Shown: positions 23,801 to 32,871 of the stretch, piece by piece | How the letters are laid out: each line of letters starts with the position of its first letter | Position numbering within the stretch: position 1 is the stretch's first letter | Assembly: GCA_947630535.1 (NCBI GenBank) | Contig: CANRHZ010000016.1 | Coordinates: 1 to 40,199 of the forward strand | Origin: Candidatus Gastranaerophilales bacterium | GTDB lineage: Bacteria > Cyanobacteriota > Vampirovibrionia > Gastranaerophilales > Gastranaerophilaceae | Direction: 5' to 3' | Length of the DNA stretch: 40,199 nt | Made by a program: the position numbers and the translations under genes | Notes under the pieces: model-generated | What the model was told of the DNA's origin: nothing | Seen by the model: only the letters and a program-made list of their open reading frames with translations | The model's database searches: none

Positions 23801-24418
23801 ATGAAAAAGATTTTATGTTTTGGGGATAGCAATACCTGGGGATATATCCCAAAATCAGGCGCAAGGTATGATAAAAATACAAGATGGACGTCTTTATTAC
23901 AAAATCTTTTGGGAAAAAATTATGAAATAGTTGAAGCAGGCTGCTCTAATAGGACTTGTTTTATTGATAATCCTGATGGCATTGATAAGACAGGGTATAA
24001 AATTTTACCTAAGTATTTGGATAACACTTTTGATGTTGTCATTCTGGCTCTTGGAACAAACGACATCCAAAAGTCCTTTAACCCGAGTTTAGAGGATATT
24101 AAAAAGGGAATTGAAAATCTGATTAACATAACAAAAAGTATATGCAAGAATGCAAAAATTATTATAATTTCTCCTTGTCGTTTATCAAATTCAATAAAAT
24201 CAGATTATTTCAAAAATCAGTTTGATGATATTTCAATTGAAAAATCTACCCATTTTTCAGAAATTTATAAAAAAATAGCCAAGGAGAATAACTGTTTATT
24301 TTTCGATTGGGATAAGATTGTTGAAGTTTCTTTGCTTGATGGGCTTCATTTTTCAAAAGAATCTCATTATAAAATTGCTCACAAATTATATGAATTTTGT
24401 TTAGAGCATATTTGCTGA
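23801..24418 (+). CDS. SGNH/GDSL-family hydrolase
   Basis: This 205-residue single-domain enzyme has all SGNH blocks: block I CFGDSNTWG with nucleophile S10, a block II-like Gly in VEAGCSNRT, block III LGTND (84-88) with N87, and block V DGLHFS with D180 and H183. Such enzymes are esterases or lipases; the closest pattern (GDSNTWGY) is that of small bacterial arylesterase/acyl esterase types. No signal peptide is seen, so it should act in the cytoplasm. It is divergent from the DtxR-type gene, 67 bases apart, and has a weak GGGG ribosome site. Confidence 0.88.
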   Translation: MKKILCFGDSNTWGYIPKSGARYDKNTRWTSLLQNLLGKNYEIVEAGCSNRTCFIDNPDGIDKTGYKILPKYLDNTFDVVILALGTNDIQKSFNPSLEDIKKGIENLINITKSICKNAKIIIISPCRLSNSIKSDYFKNQFDDISIEKSTHFSEIYKKIAKENNCLFFDWDKIVEVSLLDGLHFSKESHYKIAHKLYEFCLEHIC

Positions 24419-24558
24419 AATTCATTCATTGAAATAAATTTATTTTGTAAGGTTGATTTAAAGCCCGTATTTTGTTTAAAAAAAGTTTTATTGTTTTGTT
24501 GTTTTTGCTCATTTTCAGGTGTTTTTGCTATATATAACGGGTTAAAAGCTAAAGTCAT
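24379..24558 (-). CDS. Doubtful short ORF, possible gene remnant
   Basis: A 60-residue frame (MTLAFNPLYIAKTPENEQKQ at the start) ends inside the 3' end of the SGNH gene on the opposite strand. Its Asn/Gln/Lys-rich N-terminus resembles the starts of several hypothetical proteins in this window. There is no clear ribosome binding site. It could be a truncated remnant or chance. Confidence 0.25.
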   Translation of the reverse strand: MTLAFNPLYIAKTPENEQKQQNNKTFFKQNTGFKSTLQNKFISMNEFQQICSKQNSYNL

Positions 24559-24594
24559 AAAACCATGCTCAGTCATTGTTTTATTGGTGAAAAT

Positions 24595-25902
24595 TTATGC
24601 GTTAGGATAAGTTTTTTGCAGATATTCCTCAATAGCTTTAATTTGCTTTGTTAAATAATCAAAATTAAGCTGAAAATTTTCATTGCTTCCAATATCCGAC
24701 ATTTCTCTAAGACGTACAACCAGTTCTTTAAGTTCTTCTTTTGTAAATTGACTTACCTTGTGTTTAGGAATTTGTTCAATCTGACCGTCACGCTTTGTAT
24801 TAATAAACCTGATAGAATCGTCCGTATGTAAGCTGATAGACAAAGGCGAATGCGGGTCGGGATTTTCATAAAGTTCTTTTGCATAGGCCACTGTCGGGTT
24901 TTCTATAAAATAGTTTTTATGGTTTTTGCCCTCAATAACATAGTCCAGCTTGCTTACACAAGGCGATTTTTCCTTTTGGAATGTTTTACACACCTTTCCG
25001 TTCTCATCAAAATATTTGATGTATTTATAATCTTTTAGTTTGTATTTGCTTATGTCTTGATTTTTTGAATCAAATACGGGTTGTTTTTCTCCCGCTTTTT
25101 CTTTTATTTTTCTGCCGTTGTCATAATGGATTTCTTTCCAGTTGGGGCCGACATCTTTGCCTTCTAATTTTAAATTCCCTTTTTTATCGTAAACTTTAAT
25201 ATCTTCAATTAATTTGTCGCTTTTATATTTTGCTTCTGCCTTAATAGCCCTTTTGCCTTCTAAATTCTCAAAAAAATCTTTTACACAAATTCCTTTTTTA
25301 TCACTTTTCCAGAGGTGTTTTATTCTTCCGTTATCGTAAAAAGTTTGTACATTTTCTGATATTTTTTGACCTTCTTCGTTGTATGTAAAAATCTTTACGC
25401 CCTTATCTCTTGAAACGGGCACGAATTTATCTAACGTATGGTCAAAAACCATATTTTCTTTATATTCTTTAAAAAGCTTGCCGTTAATATATGATTTTGT
25501 TATATAGCCGTTTTCATAAACAATTTTCGTCTTTTTACCTGACTTTGTTATAGCTTCGAGTGTACCACTAAAAGGTTTATTTTCGGATAATTGTACACCC
25601 TTTTTATTGGCTATATTCTTAATTTCACTAGAGTTATCGGGGTTTGTTAATTTTTTTGCAACGCTTTTAACTTCTTGGGCTGCTTTATCAACTTCGGATT
25701 TCACCGATTTCCCTTTTATTACTTTATGAACAATAACTCCGGCAAGTGCAGCAACACCAATAGCGGCCGCAATTGTACATATTGCTTTTTTATTATCGGC
25801 TTTTTTATTGGTTTTGGTTGGTTTTTTATCGACACTTTTGTTATTTTTTTTATTTCGAAAAAACAACTTTTTATCAATCTGGCTTATTTTAATGTCAGAC
25901 AT
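24595..25902 (-). CDS. Membrane-anchored protein with YwqK/MORN-like repeats
   Basis: From ATG 25902 (GGGAG six bases upstream) the product has 435 residues. After a basic N-terminus comes one hydrophobic segment (ICTIAAAIGVAALAGVIVHK, about 43-62), so it is probably an inner-membrane or exported protein with a large C-terminal domain. Residues 110-320 hold repeated short hairpins with the pattern Y-x-N-G-x-I-x-x-x-Y (for instance IVYENGYITKSYINGKLFKE and FYDNGRIKHLW), like the YwqK/MORN group. The end (QLNFDYLTKQIKAIEEYLQK) is helical. No catalytic site is recognised. It shares the repeat plan with the protein at 6289-7341. Confidence 0.72.
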   Translation of the reverse strand: MSDIKISQIDKKLFFRNKKNNKSVDKKPTKTNKKADNKKAICTIAAAIGVAALAGVIVHKVIKGKSVKSEVDKAAQEVKSVAKKLTNPDNSSEIKNIANKKGVQLSENKPFSGTLEAITKSGKKTKIVYENGYITKSYINGKLFKEYKENMVFDHTLDKFVPVSRDKGVKIFTYNEEGQKISENVQTFYDNGRIKHLWKSDKKGICVKDFFENLEGKRAIKAEAKYKSDKLIEDIKVYDKKGNLKLEGKDVGPNWKEIHYDNGRKIKEKAGEKQPVFDSKNQDISKYKLKDYKYIKYFDENGKVCKTFQKEKSPCVSKLDYVIEGKNHKNYFIENPTVAYAKELYENPDPHSPLSISLHTDDSIRFINTKRDGQIEQIPKHKVSQFTKEELKELVVRLREMSDIGSNENFQLNFDYLTKQIKAIEEYLQKTYPNA

Positions 25903-26662
25903 GTTTTTCTCCCGTATATTTTTAATTAACATAAAAATCAATAAATTTGCTTAATTTTTTCTTTTTGTTAACAATTCTTTACGGGACTTTCAATACTTTA
26001 TTAAAATTAAGACAGTAATTAACTCTATCTAGGCGAATTTATATCCTTCGGAATAATTCAGTCAAGAAATTCCAACAGTAAAATAAAATTAACGGCAATT
26101 TTTTAAAAATATAAAGCACAACAAAGACTTTAAATGGCAAAAAAATTCTTTCTTTCGCTACAATAATAATCAATCATGCAAAATTAGTGCAGATTTTTCA
26201 TAAATGCAAGCTATTTAAAATTAACTGCACCAACAACACCATAATTGCGCAAACTAAACGCTTTATCACCAAAAGCCCAAAAAGACCGTTTTGTAAACGG
26301 GTAGTTTGCGTATTTAAGGATAGCTCAAACCCAAACAGGAAGCCAACTCTCCTAAAAAAGTAAACTATCCCTAAAAAGCAAACTACTCAATTAACTATAG
26401 CTATTTTATAAACGGATAGTTTACAAAATCAAAGCACTGAAACAAACTAAGGACGACTCAAAATTTTGCGGTATTTATGATTATTCAAGGATAGCTCAAG
26501 CCCGCTCCCAAAAAACCAACACCACATAAAAAAGTAAACTGACCGTTAATTTTGAATGTTTTTTTGCATTTTATTTATAATGCGGAATTTAATAAATTCA
26601 TAACGGTGCCAATCAGCAAAATCACAAATGCGCCTCTAAAGGCTTTTAATTAAATTGCACCT
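25903..26662. other. Long gene-free region with short repeated motifs
   Basis: About 760 bases without a supported gene. GTAAACTATCC (26360-26370) and its complement GGATAGTTTAC (26414-26424) form an inverted pair; related forms occur at 26294-26308 and 26533-26543. GGATAGCTCAAACCC-like copies are at 26318 and 26489, with a weaker one near 26453. The region ends at an orphan + strand terminator. It may hold a small RNA or a cluster of regulator sites. Confidence 0.45.
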
Positions 26663-26688
26663 TAATTTGCGAGGCAAATTAGTTTTTT
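26663..26688 (+). terminator. Orphan intrinsic terminator
   Basis: TAATTTGC-GAG-GCAAATTA is a perfect 8-base-pair stem with a 3-base loop followed by GTTTTTT on the + strand. No plus-strand gene precedes it for over 2 kb, so it may end an unannotated RNA from the gene-free region. Confidence 0.78.
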
Positions 26689-26761
26689 GCATCTTTTATG
26701 CTTACTTTTTCAGCTTAATAACTTTTCCTTTTTTGGCTTTTTTATAAGGAAACAGTTAGTC

Positions 26762-26977
26762 TTAATCTTCAATTTTTTGAGATTCATTCCATAGTGTGAT
26801 TAATGGAGAATCATTAACCGGTCGATACTTTGCAGAGGCATTGGGTGATTCATTTTTTAAAGCCGAAAATAAATTATCTCTTTCCGCTTTTGCTTGCTCA
26901 TTTATTTTATTTAGTTTTAGTTGGAAATCGGGGTTTGATGATAGTTTTTGCAAAACGTATGTAAATAATCCTTTCAT
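26762..26977 (-). CDS. Small hypothetical protein
   Basis: From the ATG at 26977, preceded by AAAGGA, the product has 71 residues: MKGLFTYVLQKLSSNPDFQL at the start, a charged helical middle (KINEQAKAERDNLFSALKN) and a Pro-containing end. No domain, signal peptide or membrane segment is recognised. An imperfect hairpin (AACTGTTTCCTT with AAGGAAAAGTT, 26725-26758) follows the stop and could terminate it. The good ribosome site is the main support for translation. Confidence 0.55.
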   Translation of the reverse strand: MKGLFTYVLQKLSSNPDFQLKLNKINEQAKAERDNLFSALKNESPNASAKYRPVNDSPLITLWNESQKIED

Positions 26978-27423
26978 GTTTTTTCCTTTCGTTCTTATAT
27001 TTTTGCTATCGTCAAACATTATTAAAAACTTTAGATAACAGGCTCTTTTGTATTTACATTTGGTTATATTTGTTTTTTATACGACTTTTTGTTTCAAATT
27101 TTTTTTAAGAAAAATACGAAAGTAAATAAAAATAACAACAAAATATAAGTGCCTATAATCTTTTGTCTTTTGAAATTGCTTTTTTTATTTTTAAAAGTTT
27201 TGCTTTTTTTGTTCTTAGTGACCTCGGCTTCAAACGTTCACTTTTTAAACTTGCTTTACTCTTGCTTTTTATGGATTTTACTCTCTTTTGTGTTTATTAA
27301 GAAAGTTTTTTAAATTTTATAAATTAAATCTTTCAATTCTTTTGCCGCACCTTGCCTGTCGGCGGATTATTCAATCAGCTGCTACAATAAATCAAGCACA
27401 ATTGTTGCAATGCTCAAAAGTTA
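26978..27423. other. Intergenic region without a recognised gene
   Basis: About 445 T-rich bases between the small protein and the tRNA terminator. I found no supported coding frame and no strong hairpin. Confidence 0.4.
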
Positions 27424-27450
27424 AAAAAAGAGGCAATATGCCTCTTTTTT
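27424..27450 (-). terminator. Terminator of tRNA-Ile
   Basis: AAAAAGAGGCA and TGCCTCTTTTT pair perfectly around a two-base loop and end in a T run on either strand. It lies 3 bases after the tRNA's 3' end on the minus strand. Confidence 0.88.
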
Positions 27451-27453
27451 AAA

Positions 27454-27530
27454 TGGTGGGCCATCTTGGACTCGAACCAAGGACCTCACCCTTATCAGGG
27501 GTGCGCTCTAGCCACCTGAGCTAATAGCCC
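27454..27530 (-). tRNA. tRNA-Ile (GAU)
   Basis: The minus strand folds into a full cloverleaf of 77 bases with an encoded CCA end. The acceptor stem GGGCTAT pairs with ATGGCCC, the D arm has AGCTCAGGTGG, the anticodon loop is CTGATAA with GAT at 27496-27494, and the T arm has GGTTCGAGTCC. It lies 70 bases after the argS stop on the same strand and has its own terminator. Confidence 0.97.
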
Positions 27531-27600
27531 TTACGTTGTTGCAAGTGAATTTCACCTGACAGTTAAATAAATTACCATAGACAAAATTTAAAATCAAGAT

Positions 27601-29292
27601 TTACATTTTTTCCGGCGCATCAACTTTAATTAAGTCGAAAGCCTTCTTTAATACAATTCTTACCGCATAAATAATTAAAAGTCTTGAATTACCGAGTTTT
27701 TTATCATCAACAAGAACATGTGCATAATTATAAAAATGGTGCAGGTCAAATGCCAATTCCTGGAGATATTTACAGATTAAATAAGGCGCTCTGAATTTCG
27801 AAGCGGCTTCAACCTGAGATTTAAAATCTTCCAATTTTAAAATAAGCCTTTTTGTCGATTCATCCGCTTTTTCGTCAGCGCAATAAAGCTTTTCAACATT
27901 ATGTTCGTCAATCAATTTCAGATATTCATCTTCACTCATAAATGGCTGAATTTCGGTTTTTGTTTCTACATCAAAGCGTTTTTCGGTTGCTTTTCTTAAA
28001 ATGCTTGAACACCTTGCATAAGCATATTGAGCATAAAATACAGGGTTTTGGTCACTTTTTGTTTTTGCAAGTTCAACATCAAAATCAAGTGTTGTATCAA
28101 TTGAGCGCATGAGCATCCAATACCTTGTGGCATCAACACCGACTTCACACACCAATTCATCAAGGGTCACCATCTTTTTTCGTTTGCCCATTCTCACGGC
28201 TTCGCCGTTTTCAATAATATTAACAAGTTGCCCTAAAAGCACTTCAAGTTTATTGCTATCATATCCGAGAGCATCAATGGCGGCTTTCATTCTCGGGATG
28301 TAACCGTGGTGATCTGCTCCCCAGATATTTATAAGAAGGTCAAAACCTCTGTCCAGCTTGTTTTTATGGTATGCAATATCTGCCGTAAGATAAGTGTTTG
28401 TGCCGTCCGATTTTTTTAAGACTCTGTCTTGAGAATCGGTATAATCGGTTGATTTAAACCAGATAGCGCCGTCTTTCTCGTATAATTTGCCCGCATTTTG
28501 GAGCATTTTAGTGCATTTTTCAACTTCGTTATTATTGTAAAGCGAAGTTTCAGAAAAGAATAAATCAAAGTTTGTCCTGAATTTATTGAGGAGCTCTTTT
28601 TGCAAATTCAACATATACTGTTTTGCAAATTCGGCATAAGATAGGCCATTATTATCTTCTATATATTTTTTTGCACAGGGAATTAAATATTCGCCTTTAT
28701 ATAAATCATCTTCCCATTCGACCGTTTCGCCTTTTAATTCTCTCACCCTTAATTCAAGCGACTTTGCAAGCCTTTTTATTTGCGCTCCGGCATCGTTTAT
28801 ATAAAACTCCTGAAAAACATCATAGCCTGTGTATTTTAAAATCTCGGCCAAGCTTGAACCTATTGCGGCCCATCTGCCATGCCCTATATGAAAAGGGCCG
28901 GTAGGATTCGCAGATACGTATTCTATATTTACTTTTTTTGAGTTACCGAGGTTTGACTTTGCGTAATTTTCTTTCTTTTCAAATATTTCATCCAAAATGT
29001 CAACCAGAAATTTTTCAAACAATTTAAAGTTAATAAAACCGCCCGCAACATTGATTTCAAATCCATCAGGATTAATTTCGTCTTTTATAATGTTTGCAAT
29101 TTGAGGGGGAGACATCTTTGCATATCTTGAAACACAGGAAACATTAACTGCAAAATCACCAAAATTGGTATTTTTTGGAATTTCGCAAACAAAATTAATT
29201 TCATTTTCATTAATGCCGTTTATTTTATTTTTTTTGGATGCTTCTGTTAGAGCATCTTTGACTGTTTTTTCAAAAAATTCTTTAATTTTCAT
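27601..29292 (-). CDS. argS: Arginyl-tRNA synthetase
   Basis: The 563-residue enzyme charges tRNA-Arg with arginine in the cytoplasm. It shows the N-terminal additional domain, the class I signature SANPTGPFHIGHGR with HIGH at 135-138, the INDAGAQ motif typical of ArgRS, a KMSKS-equivalent in RMGKRKKMVTLDEL, and a C-terminal DALR anticodon-binding domain (NPVFYAQYAYARCSSI and following) ending in the usual VLxxAxxLIxVDAPEKM. The ATG at 29292 fits the family start better than a TTG at 29310. No strong ribosome binding site is visible. Length and motifs suggest a complete, active enzyme. Confidence 0.97.
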   Translation of the reverse strand: MKIKEFFEKTVKDALTEASKKNKINGINENEINFVCEIPKNTNFGDFAVNVSCVSRYAKMSPPQIANIIKDEINPDGFEINVAGGFINFKLFEKFLVDILDEIFEKKENYAKSNLGNSKKVNIEYVSANPTGPFHIGHGRWAAIGSSLAEILKYTGYDVFQEFYINDAGAQIKRLAKSLELRVRELKGETVEWEDDLYKGEYLIPCAKKYIEDNNGLSYAEFAKQYMLNLQKELLNKFRTNFDLFFSETSLYNNNEVEKCTKMLQNAGKLYEKDGAIWFKSTDYTDSQDRVLKKSDGTNTYLTADIAYHKNKLDRGFDLLINIWGADHHGYIPRMKAAIDALGYDSNKLEVLLGQLVNIIENGEAVRMGKRKKMVTLDELVCEVGVDATRYWMLMRSIDTTLDFDVELAKTKSDQNPVFYAQYAYARCSSILRKATEKRFDVETKTEIQPFMSEDEYLKLIDEHNVEKLYCADEKADESTKRLILKLEDFKSQVEAASKFRAPYLICKYLQELAFDLHHFYNYAHVLVDDKKLGNSRLLIIYAVRIVLKKAFDLIKVDAPEKM

Positions 29293-29468
29293 ACAGTTAT
29301 TATAAAACAAACATGAAAGTTCTTATAAGATAAACGAGGCATATAAATTTGTAAATTTTTTGTTACAATTTAATAAATAAGTGTAAATTTTGACTTTTCA
29401 TAATTTTTAGATAAAATGGAAAAAGACACTAAAAGGCACATGTAACTAAAAAAAAGTGAAGGAATACC

Positions 29469-29693
29469 ATGTCAGGGATTCAACCCATATCAGGCGTCAG
29501 CATAAATTATAGCGCTATGAGCACAGGAAGGGCTCAGGATAATTCCCCTGCCTACATCCAGAGCAGAATTAACGACCTTTACAATCAGGCTCTTACCCGC
29601 CAAGGCGGAGTTAGATTTTCAGGCACCAGAACATTAAGACAGTTTATTGATAAAAACTCAAAAGACGGTAAAAAGCTCCATAAAATTGTCTAA
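29469..29693 (+). CDS. Small conserved-looking hypothetical protein
   Basis: A 74-residue protein with a good ribosome binding site (AAGGA, six bases before ATG). It begins MSGIQPISGVSINYSAM, has a helical middle (AYIQSRINDLYNQALTRQG), a VRFSGT motif and a basic end (DKNSKDGKKLHKI). The R/S-F-S-G type motif after a polar N-terminus recurs in other hypothetical proteins here (for instance SISFG in the GH13 protein). No membrane segment or known domain. It is convergent with the next gene, stops four bases apart. Confidence 0.65.
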   Translation: MSGIQPISGVSINYSAMSTGRAQDNSPAYIQSRINDLYNQALTRQGGVRFSGTRTLRQFIDKNSKDGKKLHKIV

Positions 29694-29697
29694 TTGC

Positions 29698-30414
29698 CTA
29701 CATTTTTTTGGTCAGTTTTGCATGTATAACGTTTGCGCAGCTTAAATAAGCAATAAAATCGTTATATCTGATCTCCGATTCTCCGTACGGGATTTTTTTC
29801 TGCATAAGTTCTTTTGTATTTTCGTTAAGCATAACAAGCTTATTTAGAGCATGTCGAACAAGAAAACTTTTGTATAAAATGGGGCAAAACTTGAATATAA
29901 AGTTTTCCATTTTTTTTATTTTTTCTTCAATTTTGATTTTTTTTGCAAGTTCCCTTAGGTTTTGATTTTCCCTGAATATTATTGAATTGGGGTTTTGAAG
30001 GCCTTCTTCCAAAAGATTAAGAGTCTCGGTTAATGCTTCTTTTTCATTTAACAACTTTTCTTTTAGTATTTTATCGTCTGAATCTTCAAGCATATATATT
30101 TTTTTATCTGTTTTTTTTATCAGACTTTTAATTTTTTTGATTTTTTCATTTGAGGTCAATTCTTCATCAGCAATATTTATAAAATTTCCTTCCTGAAAAA
30201 TATTTAAATCAAGGTCGTTTAATCTTTTTTGAACAATATTTGTATTTTGTTTTGTTTTGTTTTCAATCGGATTTTCAATAAAAGGAGAAGGCTCTGTCAT
30301 ATTTCCGGTTAACATACCAAAAGGCAATACTTCGGGAGCATTTTGACCGTTAGACAAAATACCGCTTTGCTCTAATTGCCCTAAAAGGGATTTTTTTGCA
30401 TAGTTATCCATCAT
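29698..30414 (-). CDS. Coiled-coil hypothetical protein
   Basis: The 238-residue product has a polar N-terminus (1-75), then a long Lys/Glu/Leu-rich region (about 85-185) likely to form a coiled coil, with TSNEKIKKIKSLIKKTDKKI as its start. A last part contains two Cys and hydrophobic stretches (FIFKFCPILYKSFLVRHALN). No domain is recognised, and no signal peptide is seen. The ATG pair at 30414/30411 lacks a clear ribosome site. It is divergent from nifU, 88 bases between the starts. Confidence 0.68.
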   Translation of the reverse strand: MMDNYAKKSLLGQLEQSGILSNGQNAPEVLPFGMLTGNMTEPSPFIENPIENKTKQNTNIVQKRLNDLDLNIFQEGNFINIADEELTSNEKIKKIKSLIKKTDKKIYMLEDSDDKILKEKLLNEKEALTETLNLLEEGLQNPNSIIFRENQNLRELAKKIKIEEKIKKMENFIFKFCPILYKSFLVRHALNKLVMLNENTKELMQKKIPYGESEIRYNDFIAYLSCANVIHAKLTKKM

Positions 30415-30502
30415 ATAATAATTATTGAATATTTAATTAGTTTTAACACCATATACAAGTTGTATTTTTGATTTATAATTTTGTTGAAAAAAAGGAAAAA
30501 TT

Positions 30503-31318
30503 ATGTGGGAATATTCTGAAACAGTTAAAGAGCATTATAAAAATCCAAAAAACGTAGGCTCAATAGAAAATGCGGATGCCATAGGAGAAGCCGGCGCTCT
30601 TGCTTGCGGAGATGCACTAAAGCTATATTTAAAAATTGAAAATGATATTGTGGTTGATGCGAAATTTCAAACATTCGGGTGCGGTTCTGCCGTTGCAAGC
30701 TCCTCAATGCTTACCGAAATGATAATCGGAAAACCCTTGGAAGAAGTAAAGAAAATTACCAACAAAGATATTATTGAACGACTCGGCGGATTACCGCCCG
30801 AAAAAACACACTGTTCCGTTATGGGCAGAGAAGCTCTTGAAGATGCACTTAAAAATTATTACGGTTATGAAGTCGGCGAAAGTAAAACGGATAAAGTAAT
30901 TTGCAACTGCTACTCGGTAACGGAATCCGTTATAAAAGAAGCAATCGAACATGGCGCAAAAACCTTAAAAGATGTTATGGAAGCAACTTATGCGGGAAGT
31001 GCCTGCGGAAGATGCAAAGATTCCATTCAAAAAATAATTGACTCTATGGTTGATAATAACGAAACCAAAGAGGAATTAACCCCTATTCAATTTGCAATTA
31101 AGATTAATTCCGCTTTGGAAGAAAAAATTGCGCCCGAGCTTGCAAAGGATTCAGGCGGGATTGAACTTGTCGATATAAAAGGCAAAAATATATATGTTAA
31201 ATTAAAAGGAACCTGTAAGGGTTGTCCCAATTCAAAAGCTACCCTGACAAGTTTTGTTGAAAAAAAATTAAAAGAATTGATAGATAATGATATCAATGTA
31301 TTTGAGGCACAAGAATGA
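30503..31318 (+). CDS. nifU: NifU-type Fe-S cluster scaffold protein (three domains)
   Basis: The 271-residue product has the full NifU order. An IscU-like scaffold carries C35, D37, C60 and C104 (the cluster ligands). A BFD-like [2Fe-2S] domain has C134-x-C136 and C168-x-x-C171. A C-terminal NifU domain has the TCKGCPNS motif (C238, C241). It receives sulfur from NifS and iron to build clusters for target proteins in the cytoplasm. The start of nifS overlaps its stop (ATGA), so the two are translationally coupled. A site AAAGGAAA precedes the ATG. No nitrogenase genes are nearby, so it may serve general Fe-S assembly, as NIF-type systems do in several anaerobes. Confidence 0.95.
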   Translation: MWEYSETVKEHYKNPKNVGSIENADAIGEAGALACGDALKLYLKIENDIVVDAKFQTFGCGSAVASSSMLTEMIIGKPLEEVKKITNKDIIERLGGLPPEKTHCSVMGREALEDALKNYYGYEVGESKTDKVICNCYSVTESVIKEAIEHGAKTLKDVMEATYAGSACGRCKDSIQKIIDSMVDNNETKEELTPIQFAIKINSALEEKIAPELAKDSGGIELVDIKGKNIYVKLKGTCKGCPNSKATLTSFVEKKLKELIDNDINVFEAQE

Positions 31319-32496
31319 GAACTGTTTATCTTGATAACAATGCTACAACAATGGTTGATCCGATTGTAGTTGAAACTATGCTTCCTTATTTTAAAGAAAA
31401 ATACGGAAACCCTTCAAGCATATATGAAATGGCGCACATTACCCATGATGCAATTAGTGAAGCAAGAGAAAAGGTTGCGAATTTTTTTGGAGCTAATTCT
31501 TCAAAAGAAATCATATTTACATCCTGCGGTTCTGAATCTGCCAATATGGCAATAAGGGGGACCCTTGATTTATGCGGAACAAAAAAACACATTATAACAA
31601 CAAAGGTTGAACACCCTTGTGTTTTAAATACTTATAAGGAACTTGAAAAAAAGGGGTATAAAACTGATTACATAGGGGTTGATGATAACGGAGAACTTAA
31701 TTTAGACGAATTAAAAAATCTTGTCTCAAAAGATACCGCCCTTGTATCAATTATGGCGGCAAACAATGAAACGGGCGCCATATACCCTTATGAAAAGACG
31801 GCTGAAATCGTGAAAGAAATTAACCCCGATACAAAAGTTTTTGTGGATGCGGTTCAGGCGGCGGGCAAAATCAAGCTTGATGTTAAAAATACAAAAGTTG
31901 ACCTTATGGGAATATCGGGGCATAAATTTCACGCTCCTAAAGGTATAGGTGCGCTCTATATTAAAAGCGGAACAATGATATCCCCCATAATAACGGGCGG
32001 ACACCAAGAAAGAGCCTTAAGGGCAGGCACGGAAAATGTTCCTTATATAGTTGGTATGGGTTGTGCCGCTGAGCTTGCACAAAATAACCTTGACTATGAA
32101 GGAAATGAAGTTAAAAGGCTTAGAAATATGCTTGAAGAAGGTATTTTATCAAATATAAAAAATGCCAGATTAAATTCAAGAACCAAATTAAGAGTTCCAA
32201 ACACGACAAATATAGGCTTTGAATATATAGAAGGAGAATTAATTCTTCTTCATCTGGATGAGCTTGGAATTTGTGCAAGTTCGGGTTCTGCTTGTACATC
32301 AGGCAGCTTAGAGCCAAGCCATGTTTTAAGAGCTATGAAAACTCCGTTTACATCTTTGCATGGGAGCATTAGGTTTTCTTTAAGCAGATTTACAAAAGAA
32401 GAAGATATAAAGTATGTAACAGATACCATGCCTGCCTTAATTAAAAAACTTGCAAAAATATCTCCCTTCCAAAAGGAGCTATCAAACATTTTATAG
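31315..32496 (+). CDS. nifS: Cysteine desulfurase, NifS/IscS type
   Basis: This 393-residue PLP enzyme removes sulfur from cysteine and passes it as persulfide to NifU. It begins VYLDNNATT, and has VEHPC (98-102) with the PLP-stacking His, NNETGA (150-155), VDAVQAAGK, the PLP-lysine motif SGHKFHAPKG with K204, and the flexible-loop catalytic Cys in SSGSACTSGS (C327). The overlap of four bases with nifU shows coupling. The RFSLSRFTKEEDI segment near the end is typical of the family. It is complete in length. Confidence 0.95.
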   Translation: MRTVYLDNNATTMVDPIVVETMLPYFKEKYGNPSSIYEMAHITHDAISEAREKVANFFGANSSKEIIFTSCGSESANMAIRGTLDLCGTKKHIITTKVEHPCVLNTYKELEKKGYKTDYIGVDDNGELNLDELKNLVSKDTALVSIMAANNETGAIYPYEKTAEIVKEINPDTKVFVDAVQAAGKIKLDVKNTKVDLMGISGHKFHAPKGIGALYIKSGTMISPIITGGHQERALRAGTENVPYIVGMGCAAELAQNNLDYEGNEVKRLRNMLEEGILSNIKNARLNSRTKLRVPNTTNIGFEYIEGELILLHLDELGICASSGSACTSGSLEPSHVLRAMKTPFTSLHGSIRFSLSRFTKEEDIKYVTDTMPALIKKLAKISPFQKELSNIL

Positions 32497-32646
32497 CAAT
32501 TTTTACACCTCTTTACAATTTAGAAAAGTATAAAAAGCATGGGCTATGAAGCATAAAAGCTATAATGTCAATATATTAAAATAGTTTTTACAATCCGATA
32601 TAATCGGTTTACAAACATATCCCATTGATAAATACTTTAAATTGAA

Positions 32647-32871
32647 ATGGGTAAGGCTAAAAAACGTATATTACATAAGACTAATTCAAACCTTTATATG
32701 ACAAGGGAATCTGCCGTAAATAAGGTTTGCGATATTATAAATAAGTCTATCATAAAAGAATCAAACACGGTGTCTGATTTAATCACACTTTTTGGACTGT
32801 CCGCAGAAGAATTATCCGAAGCGGGAGTGCCTTATGAAAATTTAATGGCACTATCAAGCATTATGGGATAA
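32647..32871 (+). CDS. Small hypothetical protein
   Basis: A 74-residue product with a basic start (MGKAKKRILHKTNSN) and helical rest (SAVNKVCDIINKSII, then TLFGLSAEELSEAGVPYENL), which resembles a small helical DNA- or protein-binding fold but matches nothing I recognise. TATAAT at 32599-32604 could be its -10 element. No strong ribosome site. It ends exactly where the opposite-strand gene ends. Confidence 0.55.
   Translation: MGKAKKRILHKTNSNLYMTRESAVNKVCDIINKSIIKESNTVSDLITLFGLSAEELSEAGVPYENLMALSSIMG

Noticed and set aside
30503-32496. Nitrogen-fixation island
   Set aside because: Only nifU and nifS are present; both commonly serve general Fe-S assembly, and no nitrogenase gene lies in the window.
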